This document shows, piece after piece, positions 7,637 through 15,576 of a DNA stretch of 64,000 nt. The stretch spans positions 3,772,001-3,836,000 of the forward strand of contig NZ_JAEKEL010000001.1 of NCBI RefSeq assembly GCF_016651105.1, in the 5' to 3' direction. The notes under the pieces are model-generated. The model worked only from the letters and a program-made list of their open reading frames with translations. It did no database searches and was not told the origin of the DNA. Origin of the DNA: Pseudomonas sp. TH15 (GTDB lineage: Bacteria; Pseudomonadota; Gammaproteobacteria; Pseudomonadales; Pseudomonadaceae). Each line of letters opens with the position of its first letter. Position 1 is the stretch's first letter. The translations under genes were made by a program, and so were the position numbers.

Positions 7637-9118
7637 CTAGCGCATCACAAACGGATCAGGCATGGGTGCCTGAGAAAGGTTGATCCACACCGTTTTCAGT
7701 TCGGTGTAGGCCAGCACCGAATCGATGCCGCTTTCGCGTCCATAGCCGCTGTTCTTGAACCCGCCAATTGGCGCCATGGCCGACACGGCTCGGTAGGTGT
7801 TGACCCAGATGATCCCCGAGCGCACATCCCGAGCCAGGCGATGGGCGCGGCCCAGGTCGCGGGTCCAGATGCCGGCGGCGAGGCCGAACTGCGAGTCGTT
7901 GGCAATTGCCAGCGCTTCGGCTTCGTCCTTGAAACGAATCACCGACGCTACCGGGCCGAAGACTTCTTCCTGCATGATCTTCATCGAATTGCTGTCGCAT
8001 TCGAACAGCGTCGGCTCATAGAACCAGCCGTCACCCAGATTCTGCGGACGCTTGCCGCCGAGCTTCAGGCGCGCGCCTTCGGCAATCGCGTCGGCGACCA
8101 AACCTTCGACCACCGCCAATTGCTGCGCCGTGGCCATCGGGCCCATTTCGCTGGCGTCATCCTGTGGGTTGCCGATGCGGATACGCTTGGCACGTTCCAC
8201 CAGACGCTCGACGAATTCGTCGTAGATTTCGTCTTGAACCAGCAGTCGCGAACCGGACACACAGCTCTGGCCCGAGGCGGCATAGATTCCGGCGATGGCG
8301 CCGTTGATGGCGCTGTCGAGGTCGGCGTCGGCGAAGATGATGTTCGGCGACTTGCCGCCCAGTTCCAGCGACAGCTTGGCGAAGTTTTCGGCGCTGCTGC
8401 GCACCACATGCCGCGCGGTGGCAGCGCCGCCGGTGAAGGCGATCTTGCGAATCAGCGGATGGCGGGTCAGGGCCGCGCCAGTGCTCGGGCCGTACCCGGT
8501 GACCACGTTGACCACACCCGGCGGAATGCCGGCTTCGAGGGCCAGTCGCGCCAGTTCGAGGATGGTTGCCGAAGCGTGTTCGGACGGCTTGATCACGATG
8601 GTGTTGCCCGCCGCCAGGGCTGGCGCGAGTTTGATCGCGGTCAGGTACAGCGGGCTGTTCCAGGGAATAATCGCCGCGACCACGCCCATGGCTTCGTGCA
8701 CGGTGTAGGCAAAAAGGTCGGGCTTGTCGAGGGGCAGGGTGCCGCCCTCAAGCTTGTCGGCGAGGCCGGCGGTGTAGTGGAAAAACTCTGGCAGGTAGCC
8801 AACCTGGCCACGGGTTTCGCGAATCAACTTGCCGTTGTCGCGGCTTTCCAGTTGGGCCAGTTGCTCCTTGTTCTCGGCGATCAAGTCGCCCAGACGCCGC
8901 AGCAGTTTGCCGCGAGCAGTGGCGGTCAAGCTGCGCCATGCCGGGCCGTCGAAGGCAGTTTGCGCCGCTTGCACGGCGCGCTCGACGTCGGCCTCATCCG
9001 CATCGGGCAGTTCGGCCCAAGGCTGGGCCAGCGCCGGGTTCAGGCTTTCAAAAGTCTTGCCGGACAGGGCATCGACCCATTCACCGCCGATGCACATCTG
9101 GAAGCGTGCGAGTGTCAT
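7637..9118 (-). CDS. NAD(P)+-dependent aldehyde dehydrogenase
   Basis: 493 residues, full-length class-3 fold ALDH. Visible are the IIPWNSPLYL cofactor region, the active-site ELGGKSPNIIF motif with the general-base Glu, the catalytic Cys in ASGQSCVSGSR (about residue 284) and the EEVFGPVASVIRF motif. It oxidises an aldehyde produced in the pathway to the acid. Its ATG overlaps the hydrolase stop as ATGA, indicating translational coupling. Substrate not assignable by sequence. Confidence 0.95.
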   Translation of the reverse strand: MTLARFQMCIGGEWVDALSGKTFESLNPALAQPWAELPDADEADVERAVQAAQTAFDGPAWRSLTATARGKLLRRLGDLIAENKEQLAQLESRDNGKLIRETRGQVGYLPEFFHYTAGLADKLEGGTLPLDKPDLFAYTVHEAMGVVAAIIPWNSPLYLTAIKLAPALAAGNTIVIKPSEHASATILELARLALEAGIPPGVVNVVTGYGPSTGAALTRHPLIRKIAFTGGAATARHVVRSSAENFAKLSLELGGKSPNIIFADADLDSAINGAIAGIYAASGQSCVSGSRLLVQDEIYDEFVERLVERAKRIRIGNPQDDASEMGPMATAQQLAVVEGLVADAIAEGARLKLGGKRPQNLGDGWFYEPTLFECDSNSMKIMQEEVFGPVASVIRFKDEAEALAIANDSQFGLAAGIWTRDLGRAHRLARDVRSGIIWVNTYRAVSAMAPIGGFKNSGYGRESGIDSVLAYTELKTVWINLSQAPMPDPFVMR

Positions 9119-9948
9119 GCAACGATCCCCTTTATAGGTTTTTGTTGGGCGTGCGCAGTGTCGAGAAACTCCAGCAACAACTGGTTGACCAGGCGCGGCG
9201 ACTCTACCGGCATCATATGCCGTTGCTCGGCGAGTACGGCAACTCGCGCGCCGGGAATACGCTCGGCCAGTTGCTCGGCCATTTGCGGCGTCGAGCCCGG
9301 ATCGAGTTCACCGGTCGCGACCAGCGTTGGCGCCTGAATGCTGCCGAGGTCTTCGGCTCGGTACATGTCCTGGGTGGCGAACAATTCGTAAGTGGTCAGG
9401 TAACCCTGCGGATCATTGCCGGCCAAGGTCTGGCGCAGGGCGGCGATTTGCGCCGGGTTGGCCGCTTGGTATTCACGACTAAACCAACGCGACAACGCGG
9501 CCTCGGCGTTGGCATCCGGCCCGTGTTCGGCGGCCTGAGCAGTGCGTTCGATGACGCCGGCGCGTTGTTCGGCGCTGCGATTGAACACGCTGTTGAGCAC
9601 CACCAACCCTTGCAGGCGTTGCGGGTAGTGCAAGGCAAACGCCCGCGCCACCAGCCCGCCCATGGAGAAACCGATCACCGTTGCCTGGGGCAAGTGCAGA
9701 TGATCGAGTAGTTCCAGCAACTGGTCGGCATAACCGAGCAGGCAGGTGCCACTTTGTGGTCGAGGACTGGCGCCGTGGCCGAGCATGTCGTAGGCGATCA
9801 CGCGGTATTTTGTGGCCAGGCCAACGACCTGGCCGCCCCACATTTCTTTGTTCAGGCCCACGCCGTGGATCAAGACCACGGGCTGGCCTTGGCCGGTCGC
9901 CAGGTAACTGGTGCCAGCCGGGGTGCTTTCAGCGGTGAGCCGAATCAT
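9115..9948 (-). CDS. Alpha/beta fold hydrolase
   Basis: 277 residues with start MIRLTAEST at 9948, preceded by AGGAGCGCTCC; an in-frame upstream extension of 15 residues has no RBS. Oxyanion segment VLIHGVGLNKEMW, nucleophile elbow GFSMGG (Ser about residue 100), an acid candidate in TGELDPGS and a catalytic His in EQRHMMPVESP are all present. It resembles 3-oxoadipate enol-lactonase/RutD-like hydrolases. It probably hydrolyses a ring-opened lactone, amide or enol intermediate. Confidence 0.92.
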   Translation of the reverse strand: MIRLTAESTPAGTSYLATGQGQPVVLIHGVGLNKEMWGGQVVGLATKYRVIAYDMLGHGASPRPQSGTCLLGYADQLLELLDHLHLPQATVIGFSMGGLVARAFALHYPQRLQGLVVLNSVFNRSAEQRAGVIERTAQAAEHGPDANAEAALSRWFSREYQAANPAQIAALRQTLAGNDPQGYLTTYELFATQDMYRAEDLGSIQAPTLVATGELDPGSTPQMAEQLAERIPGARVAVLAEQRHMMPVESPRLVNQLLLEFLDTAHAQQKPIKGIVA

Positions 9949-9993
9949 GGAGCGCTCCTGCATGCTTTTTTTATTGGTGTTGCACCGACGCAA

Positions 9994-10584
9994 TTACTGG
10001 GCTTTTTCAGCGGCCAGTTCTTCCAGGTCGATGTAACGGTTGCCGATGCGAGGGTGCAGGCGGCCGCCATCGGCGCAACCCAGCACCACGACGATTTCGT
10101 CGGCACGCGGCGCGTCTTCGATCTTCATTTCCAGGGTGATGTAGTGCGAACGCAAGCCTTCGTCGTCCTTGTGCATCATCGGAATCTGGATCGACGTGCC
10201 CGGGCCACCGCGCTTGTTGGTGAAACTCAGGTAGCTCTTGGCTTTGACTGCTTCACGGTAGTGATTGCCGAAGCGCAGGGTGTGGATCACCGCAGAGGCG
10301 TGTTCGATCTCGCCGTCCGCACCGACTACAGCGGCTTTGCCATAGGCTTCAATCTTGTCTGCGCCGCCGATGATCTTCACCAGGCGTTCCACCATCAGCG
10401 CGCCGAGGTCGGAGCAGTTGGCGCGGATTTCCGGCTTCAAGTCTTCGACAAAGCCACGGCCCAGCCACGGGTTTTTCATCACCACCGCCAGGCCAACCAT
10501 GGTCACCGGCGTGTCGGTGGCCTTGCCGCCTTCGATAAAGGTTTCTTCGACGTAGCTGACGATCTTGCGGATTTCGAAACTCAT
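9994..10584 (-). CDS. Amino acid synthesis family protein (PF06684 type)
   Basis: 196 residues with start MSFEIRKIVSY at 10584 (GGAG upstream). It matches the amino-acid-synthesis family named from weak complementation data; biochemical function is essentially unknown. The sequence has conserved charged residues, with GDADGGRL-like features near CADGGRLHPRIGNRY. First gene of the leftward operon and nearest to operator site 3, so it is probably a core enzyme of the pathway rather than an accessory. Confidence 0.87.
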   Translation of the reverse strand: MSFEIRKIVSYVEETFIEGGKATDTPVTMVGLAVVMKNPWLGRGFVEDLKPEIRANCSDLGALMVERLVKIIGGADKIEAYGKAAVVGADGEIEHASAVIHTLRFGNHYREAVKAKSYLSFTNKRGGPGTSIQIPMMHKDDEGLRSHYITLEMKIEDAPRADEIVVVLGCADGGRLHPRIGNRYIDLEELAAEKAQ

Positions 10585-10625
10585 GGGCGGCTCCATATTC
10601 AGGGTAAGAGTGTCTGTGCGTATGA

Positions 10626-10641
10626 TGGTATACCATAATAC
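10626..10641 (+). promoter_or_regulatory. Putative GntR operator, site 3 (main catabolic operon)
   Basis: TGGTATACCATAATAC, identical to the site at 4836-4851, about 42 bases upstream of the first gene of the seven-gene operon. The centre is the perfect palindrome TGGTATACCA. Confidence 0.7.
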
Positions 10642-10739
10642 CGATCGTGCAAGTCCCTCTCACGAGTTTTGTCGCATCCATCCGGCGAATGGCGATGCAT
10701 TCACCCGCAACCACAAATCCCCCAAACACCACTGACCCT

Positions 10740-10831
10740 TGTGGGAGCGAGCCTGCTCGCGAAGAGGCCCTTGCAGTCGCCATCTTCATCGGCTGACCCA
10801 CCGCATTCGCGAGCAGGCTCGCTCCCACAGA
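10740..10831. repeat. REP pair (inverted)
   Basis: gtgggagcgagcctgctcgc and its inverse, about 50 bases apart. The remainder of the 10642-11048 gap holds the leader of the next operon (GGGGGAAGGTCT ahead of the ATG) and nothing else recognised. Confidence 0.87.
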
Positions 10832-11048
10832 GAAATTCATTCGTTACAGGGGGCCGCTTTTGGTTAACAAAACATAACGTGGCGTCGATTGTCAGACCTT
10901 TCCAAAGCCCGATAGGATAAGCCAGCTTCCGAAGGGGCTCTGGATTGCGGGTTTCAGGACTATGCTCCTGAACAGCCAATCGCCACGAGCACCCCTTACG
11001 GCGCCCTGAAAGGTTGAACGACCTAACAATAATAATGGGGGAAGGTCT

Positions 11049-12101
11049 ATGAGTGAGCCTGTCATGGGTGTGGGTATTTGCCGCCCGCCGGCATTACGCA
11101 AGTTCGCGTTGCTGGCTACAGCGCTCTCGCTGTTGGGCTGCGCCGTGTTGTCGGCACCGGTGATTGCCGCCGACGCGCAAGCAGCCGATACGGTGTATGC
11201 CGTTGAATCCGCCAAGGCTGCCAAAAGCCTGATGCTCGATGTCGTCCACGCTGGCAAACGCCTGGTGGCGGTCGGGGATCGTGGGCATATCCTGTATTCC
11301 GATGACCAGGGCGCGACCTGGACCCAGGCCAAAGTGCCGACCCGGCAACTGCTGACGGCGGTGTTTTTTGTCGATGACAAACACGGCTGGGCCGTCGGGC
11401 ATGACGCGCAAATCCTCGCCAGCGAAGACGGTGGCGTTACCTGGACCAAACAATTCGAAGACCTGAAACGCGAAGCACCGCTGCTCGATGTCTGGTTCAA
11501 GGACGTCAACAGCGGCTTTGCCGTGGGTGCTTATGGCGCGTTGCTGGAAACCACTGACGGCGGCAAGAACTGGGCAGATGTCAGCGACCGCCTCGACAAC
11601 ACCGACCAGTTCCACCTCAACGCCATTGCCGCGGTCAAGGATGCCGGGCTGTTTGTCGTCGGTGAGCAGGGCAGTATGTTTCGCTCCGCTGATTGGGGCC
11701 AGACCTGGGAAAAGCTCGAAGGTCCGTATCAAGGTTCGCTGTTCGGCGTGATCGGCACGGCGCAGCCCAACACCTTGCTGGCCTACGGGCTGCGCGGGAA
11801 TCTGTTTCGCTCCACCGATTTCGGCACCACCTGGGCGCCGATCGAGTTGAAGGCCGCACGCGGCATGCTGGAGTTCGGCCTGTCCGGCGCGACGTTGCTC
11901 GATGACGGCTCCATCGTGATCGTCGGCAACGGCGGTTCGGTGATCAGCAGCAGCGACAACGGCGAAACCTTCACGGTGTTCAACCGCCCGGACCGGATTT
12001 CCGTGTCGGCGGTCACTGCCGCAGGTAACGGCAATCTGATTCTGGCAGGACAGGGCGGCGTTCGCGCCACTTCGCCAACCGGCGCCGAGCTCAGCAAATA
12101 A
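11049..12101 (+). CDS. YCF48-related (BNR/Asp-box repeat) periplasmic protein
   Basis: 350 residues. A hydrophobic N-terminal segment (residues ~17-41, ending AADAQAAD) looks like a signal peptide. The rest is a beta-propeller with repeated Asp-box motifs: DDQGATWTQ, EDGGVTWTK, TDGGKNWAD, ADWGQTWEK, TDFGTTWAP, SDNGETFTV. Related to YCF48/HCF136 photosystem assembly proteins but here in a non-photosynthetic genome. It lies 30 bases upstream of an RND transporter; similar pairs recur in proteobacteria, so it may be the transporter's periplasmic partner. Confidence 0.9.
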   Translation: MSEPVMGVGICRPPALRKFALLATALSLLGCAVLSAPVIAADAQAADTVYAVESAKAAKSLMLDVVHAGKRLVAVGDRGHILYSDDQGATWTQAKVPTRQLLTAVFFVDDKHGWAVGHDAQILASEDGGVTWTKQFEDLKREAPLLDVWFKDVNSGFAVGAYGALLETTDGGKNWADVSDRLDNTDQFHLNAIAAVKDAGLFVVGEQGSMFRSADWGQTWEKLEGPYQGSLFGVIGTAQPNTLLAYGLRGNLFRSTDFGTTWAPIELKAARGMLEFGLSGATLLDDGSIVIVGNGGSVISSSDNGETFTVFNRPDRISVSAVTAAGNGNLILAGQGGVRATSPTGAELSK

Positions 12102-12131
12102 GCCGGGCCACATAATAAGAAGGGCGGAGAC

Positions 12132-14516
12132 ATGACATCCATGACAAGTCATCACCAAGACAAGGCGACGTTTCTTGAACGCCTGATTTTCAACAACCGC
12201 CCGGCAGTGATCGTCATCTGCCTGCTGGTGAGTATTTTCCTGTTCTGGCAGGCGACGCTGATTCGGCCGTCCACCAGTTTTGAAAAAATGATCCCGCTCG
12301 AACATCCGTTCATTCAAAAGATGATGGAGCACCGCAACGATCTGGCAAACCTCGGCAACACGGTGCGGATCTCGGTGGAAGCCACCGACGGCGACATCTT
12401 CTCCAAGGAGTACATGGAGACCCTGCGCCAGATCAACGATGAGGTGTTCTACATCTCCGGCGTTGACCGTTCCGGCCTCAAGTCGCTGTGGAGCCCGAGC
12501 GTACGCTGGACCGAGGTGACGGAGGAGGGCTTCGCCGGTGGTGAAGTGATTCCGCAGAGCTACGACGGCTCCCAGGAAAGTCTCGATCTGCTGCGCAACA
12601 ACGTACTGAAATCCGGTCAGGTCGGGCGGCTGGTGTCCAACGACTTCAAGTCGAGCATCGTCGACATCCCGCTGCTGGAGTCCTACCCGGACCCGCAAGA
12701 CCAGGGCAAGTTGCTGGCACTGGACTATCGCCAGTTCTCCCACGAACTCGAAGACAAGATCCGCAACAAGTTTGAAGCCCAGAACCCTAACGTAAAGATC
12801 CACATCGTCGGTTTCGCCAAGAAAGTCGGCGACCTGATCGATGGGCTGGTCATGGTGGTGATGTTCTTCGGCATTGCCTTCGTTATCACCTTGATCCTGC
12901 TGTACTGGTTCACCAACTGCATGCGCAGCACCGTGGCGGTGTTGAGTACGACGCTGGTGGCGGTGGTCTGGCAACTCGGGTTGATGCACGCCTTTGGTTT
13001 CGGGCTCGATCCGTATTCGATGCTGGTGCCGTTCCTGATCTTCGCCATCGGTATTTCCCACGGCGTGCAGAAAATCAACGGGATCGCCTTGCAGTCCAGC
13101 GAGGCCGATAACGCACTAACCGCCGCGCGGCGAACCTTCCGGCAACTGTTCCTGCCAGGGATGATCGCGATTCTCGCGGACGCGGTCGGCTTCATCACGT
13201 TGCTGATTATCGACATTGGCGTTATTCGCGAACTGGCGATCGGCGCGTCCATCGGCGTTGCGGTGATCGTGTTCACCAACCTGATTCTGCTGCCGGTGGC
13301 GATTTCCTACGTTGGCATCAGCAAACGTGCGGTAGAGCGCAGCAAAAAAGATGCGGTCCGCGAGCACCCGTTTTGGCGCCTGTTATCGAACTTTGCCAGC
13401 AAGAAAGTCGCCCCGGTTTCCATTGTCCTGGCCCTGTTCGCCTTCGGTGGCGGCCTCTGGTACAGCCAAAACCTGAAAATCGGTGACCTCGACCAAGGCG
13501 CACCAGAATTGCGTCCAGACTCGCGCTACAACAAGGACAACAACTTCATCATCAACAACTACTCCACCAGCTCCGACGTGTTGGTGGTGATGGTCAAGAC
13601 CAAGGCTGAAGGTTGCTCGCGTTACGAAGCCATGGCGCCGATCGATGAGCTGATGTGGAAGATGCAGAACACCGAGGGCGTGCAGTCGGCGATCTCCTTG
13701 GTGACCGTGTCCAAGCAGATGATCAAGGGCATGAACGAGGGCAACCTGAAATGGGAAACCCTGTCGCGTAACCCGGATGTACTAAACAACTCCATCGCCC
13801 GGGCTGATGGCCTGTACAACAACAGCTGCTCCCTGGCACCGGTGCTGGTGTTCCTCAACGACCACAAGGCCGCGACCCTTGACCGCGCGGTGCATGCGGT
13901 GCAGGACTTTGCCAAGGCAAACAACAAGGACGGCCTGGAATTCATCCTCGCCGCCGGTAACGCCGGGATCGAAGCGGCGACCAACGAAGTCATCAAGGAA
14001 TCGGAGCTGACGATCCTGATCCTGGTGTACATCTGCGTTGCGACCATGTGCATGATCACCTTCCGTTCCTGGGCGGCGACCTTGTGCATCGTGCTGCCGC
14101 TGGTGCTGACCTCGGTGCTCGGTAACGCCCTGATGGCTTTCATGGGCATCGGCGTGAAAGTCGCGACCCTGCCGGTGGTGGCGCTGGGTGTGGGGATTGG
14201 CGTGGATTACGGCATCTACATCTATAGCCGTCTGGAAAGCTTCCTACGTGCCGGCCTGCCGCTGCAAGAGGCGTATTACCAGACGCTGAAGTCCACCGGT
14301 AAAGCCGTGCTGTTCACCGGTCTGTGCCTGGCCATCGGCGTGTGCACCTGGATCTTCTCGGCCATCAAGTTCCAGGCCGACATGGGCTTGATGCTGACCT
14401 TCATGCTGTTGTGGAACATGTTCGGCGCACTGTGGCTGCTGCCGGCGCTGGCGCGGTTCCTTATCAAACCGGAGAAACTGGCGGGGCAGAAGGGCAATTC
14501 GTTGTTTGCTCACTGA
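12132..14516 (+). CDS. RND superfamily transporter (MMPL/HAE-type)
   Basis: 794 residues with the RND layout: one N-terminal helix (~26-44), a large periplasmic loop, a helix bundle (~235-400), a second single helix (~433-450), a second periplasmic loop and a C-terminal helix bundle (~625-780). The motif GVGIGVDYGIYIYSRLE is typical of transmembrane helix 4-like segments in this family. Shorter than the ~1030-residue drug pumps, matching the hydrophobic-compound or lipid exporter branch. Co-transcribed with the YCF48-like gene and closed by a strong terminator. Cargo unknown. Confidence 0.92.
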   Translation: MTSMTSHHQDKATFLERLIFNNRPAVIVICLLVSIFLFWQATLIRPSTSFEKMIPLEHPFIQKMMEHRNDLANLGNTVRISVEATDGDIFSKEYMETLRQINDEVFYISGVDRSGLKSLWSPSVRWTEVTEEGFAGGEVIPQSYDGSQESLDLLRNNVLKSGQVGRLVSNDFKSSIVDIPLLESYPDPQDQGKLLALDYRQFSHELEDKIRNKFEAQNPNVKIHIVGFAKKVGDLIDGLVMVVMFFGIAFVITLILLYWFTNCMRSTVAVLSTTLVAVVWQLGLMHAFGFGLDPYSMLVPFLIFAIGISHGVQKINGIALQSSEADNALTAARRTFRQLFLPGMIAILADAVGFITLLIIDIGVIRELAIGASIGVAVIVFTNLILLPVAISYVGISKRAVERSKKDAVREHPFWRLLSNFASKKVAPVSIVLALFAFGGGLWYSQNLKIGDLDQGAPELRPDSRYNKDNNFIINNYSTSSDVLVVMVKTKAEGCSRYEAMAPIDELMWKMQNTEGVQSAISLVTVSKQMIKGMNEGNLKWETLSRNPDVLNNSIARADGLYNNSCSLAPVLVFLNDHKAATLDRAVHAVQDFAKANNKDGLEFILAAGNAGIEAATNEVIKESELTILILVYICVATMCMITFRSWAATLCIVLPLVLTSVLGNALMAFMGIGVKVATLPVVALGVGIGVDYGIYIYSRLESFLRAGLPLQEAYYQTLKSTGKAVLFTGLCLAIGVCTWIFSAIKFQADMGLMLTFMLLWNMFGALWLLPALARFLIKPEKLAGQKGNSLFAH

Positions 14517-14533
14517 TCAGTCGCTGAAACAAC

Positions 14534-14562
14534 AAAGCCGCAACTCAGGTTGCGGCTTTTTT
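14534..14562 (+). terminator. Rho-independent terminator of the YCF48-RND operon
   Basis: Stem AAAGCCGCAAC / GTTGCGGCTTT with a 4-base loop followed by a T run, 17 bases after the RND stop codon. Confidence 0.92.
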
Positions 14563-14589
14563 ATGCCTGACGGCTTCACACAAATCCAA

Positions 14590-14619
14590 TGTGGGAGCGA
14601 GCTTGCTCGCTCCCACAGG
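14590..14619. repeat. Single compact REP palindrome
   Basis: gtgggagcgagc ttgctcgctcccac forms one nearly perfect hairpin, a collapsed form of the two-arm REP seen elsewhere in the window. Confidence 0.8.
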
Positions 14620-14622
14620 GGT

Positions 14623-15351
14623 TCAGTGCTGGTTTGTAGGATCTGTGCCGAGCACGACATTCAAAGCACTGCGTGCATCATCGAGCTGCACCAGCGTCGC
14701 ATGCCGCGCACCCAGCGCATCACGATTCTCGATAGCGGTCAGAATCGCCTTGTGCCGTGGCAACGCCAGTTCATGCAGGTTCGGTCGCTGGTTGGAATGC
14801 TTCAACGCTTCGGCAATCGCCACCGACAACATGTTGCACAGGTTGGCCAGCAAGTCGTTGTGGGTCGCATCGGCGATGCGACTGTGGAAGTCCAGGTCCG
14901 GCTGCAACAGCGCTTCGGGCGTCGGTGCGGCTTCCATCCGTTGGTAGGCTTCGCCGATGGAGGCGATGTCCGCGTCGGTAGCGTATTGCGCGGCGAGGGC
15001 TGCAGCGGCCGGTTCGATGATGCTGCGCACGCTGGTTAGCAGGCTGAAGAATTCATTTTGCGGGCTGCTTTGCATCAGCCAGTGCAGCACATCCGGATCG
15101 AGCATGTGCCATTCCTTGCGCGCCTTGACCACCGTGCCGACCCGCGGACGGGAATACACCAGGCCCTTGGCGACCAACACCCGGGTGGCTTCGCGCAATA
15201 CCGGACGACTGACCGCGTACTCTTCGCACAACAGGGCTTCGGCGGGCAGTTTGTCGTCGGGCTTGAAGCGTCCGGAGACGATCTGCATGCCCAGTTCCTG
15301 GACAATGCGCGAGTGCATGCTTTTGCGGTCGGAGGGTTTGCGGTAATCCAT
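14623..15351 (-). CDS. GntR family regulator (FadR subfamily) of the sugar-acid genes
   Basis: 242 residues from MDYRKPSDRK at 15351; the open frame extends further upstream without an RBS. Winged-helix DNA-binding domain (about 12-75; AEALLCEEYAVSRPVLREAT is the recognition region) followed by an FCD ligand domain with its metal-binding histidines. Convergent in function with the adjacent dehydratase, MFS, AraD1 and ALDH genes; AT-rich palindromes in 17336-17417 are the likely operators. Probably a repressor responding to a sugar acid or its 2-keto-3-deoxy derivative. Confidence 0.9.
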   Translation of the reverse strand: MDYRKPSDRKSMHSRIVQELGMQIVSGRFKPDDKLPAEALLCEEYAVSRPVLREATRVLVAKGLVYSRPRVGTVVKARKEWHMLDPDVLHWLMQSSPQNEFFSLLTSVRSIIEPAAAALAAQYATDADIASIGEAYQRMEAAPTPEALLQPDLDFHSRIADATHNDLLANLCNMLSVAIAEALKHSNQRPNLHELALPRHKAILTAIENRDALGARHATLVQLDDARSALNVVLGTDPTNQH

Positions 15352-15435
15352 GGGGAACGGCGCGATCCTGGGCGATGGGGGTTTGGCGCATGATAGCAGG
15401 CACGACACAATCATGAGGCAGATACACAAGCCAAA

Positions 15436-15576
15436 TGTGGGAGCGAGCTTGCTCGCGAAAGCGGTGGGTCAGGCAACTGTATGTTGACTGACACTCCCTC
15501 TTCGCGAGCAAGCCCGCTCCCACAGGGGAATGCATTCCAATGTAGGAGCTGCCGCAGGCTGCGATCTTTTGATCTT
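15436..15576. repeat. REP pair plus a second-family REP
   Basis: An inverted gtgggagcgagcttgctcgc pair (15436-15524) followed by a different element, gtaggagctgccgcaggctg with a gatcttttgatctt tail (15542-15576). The second family recurs at 23573 and 51669. Confidence 0.83.
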
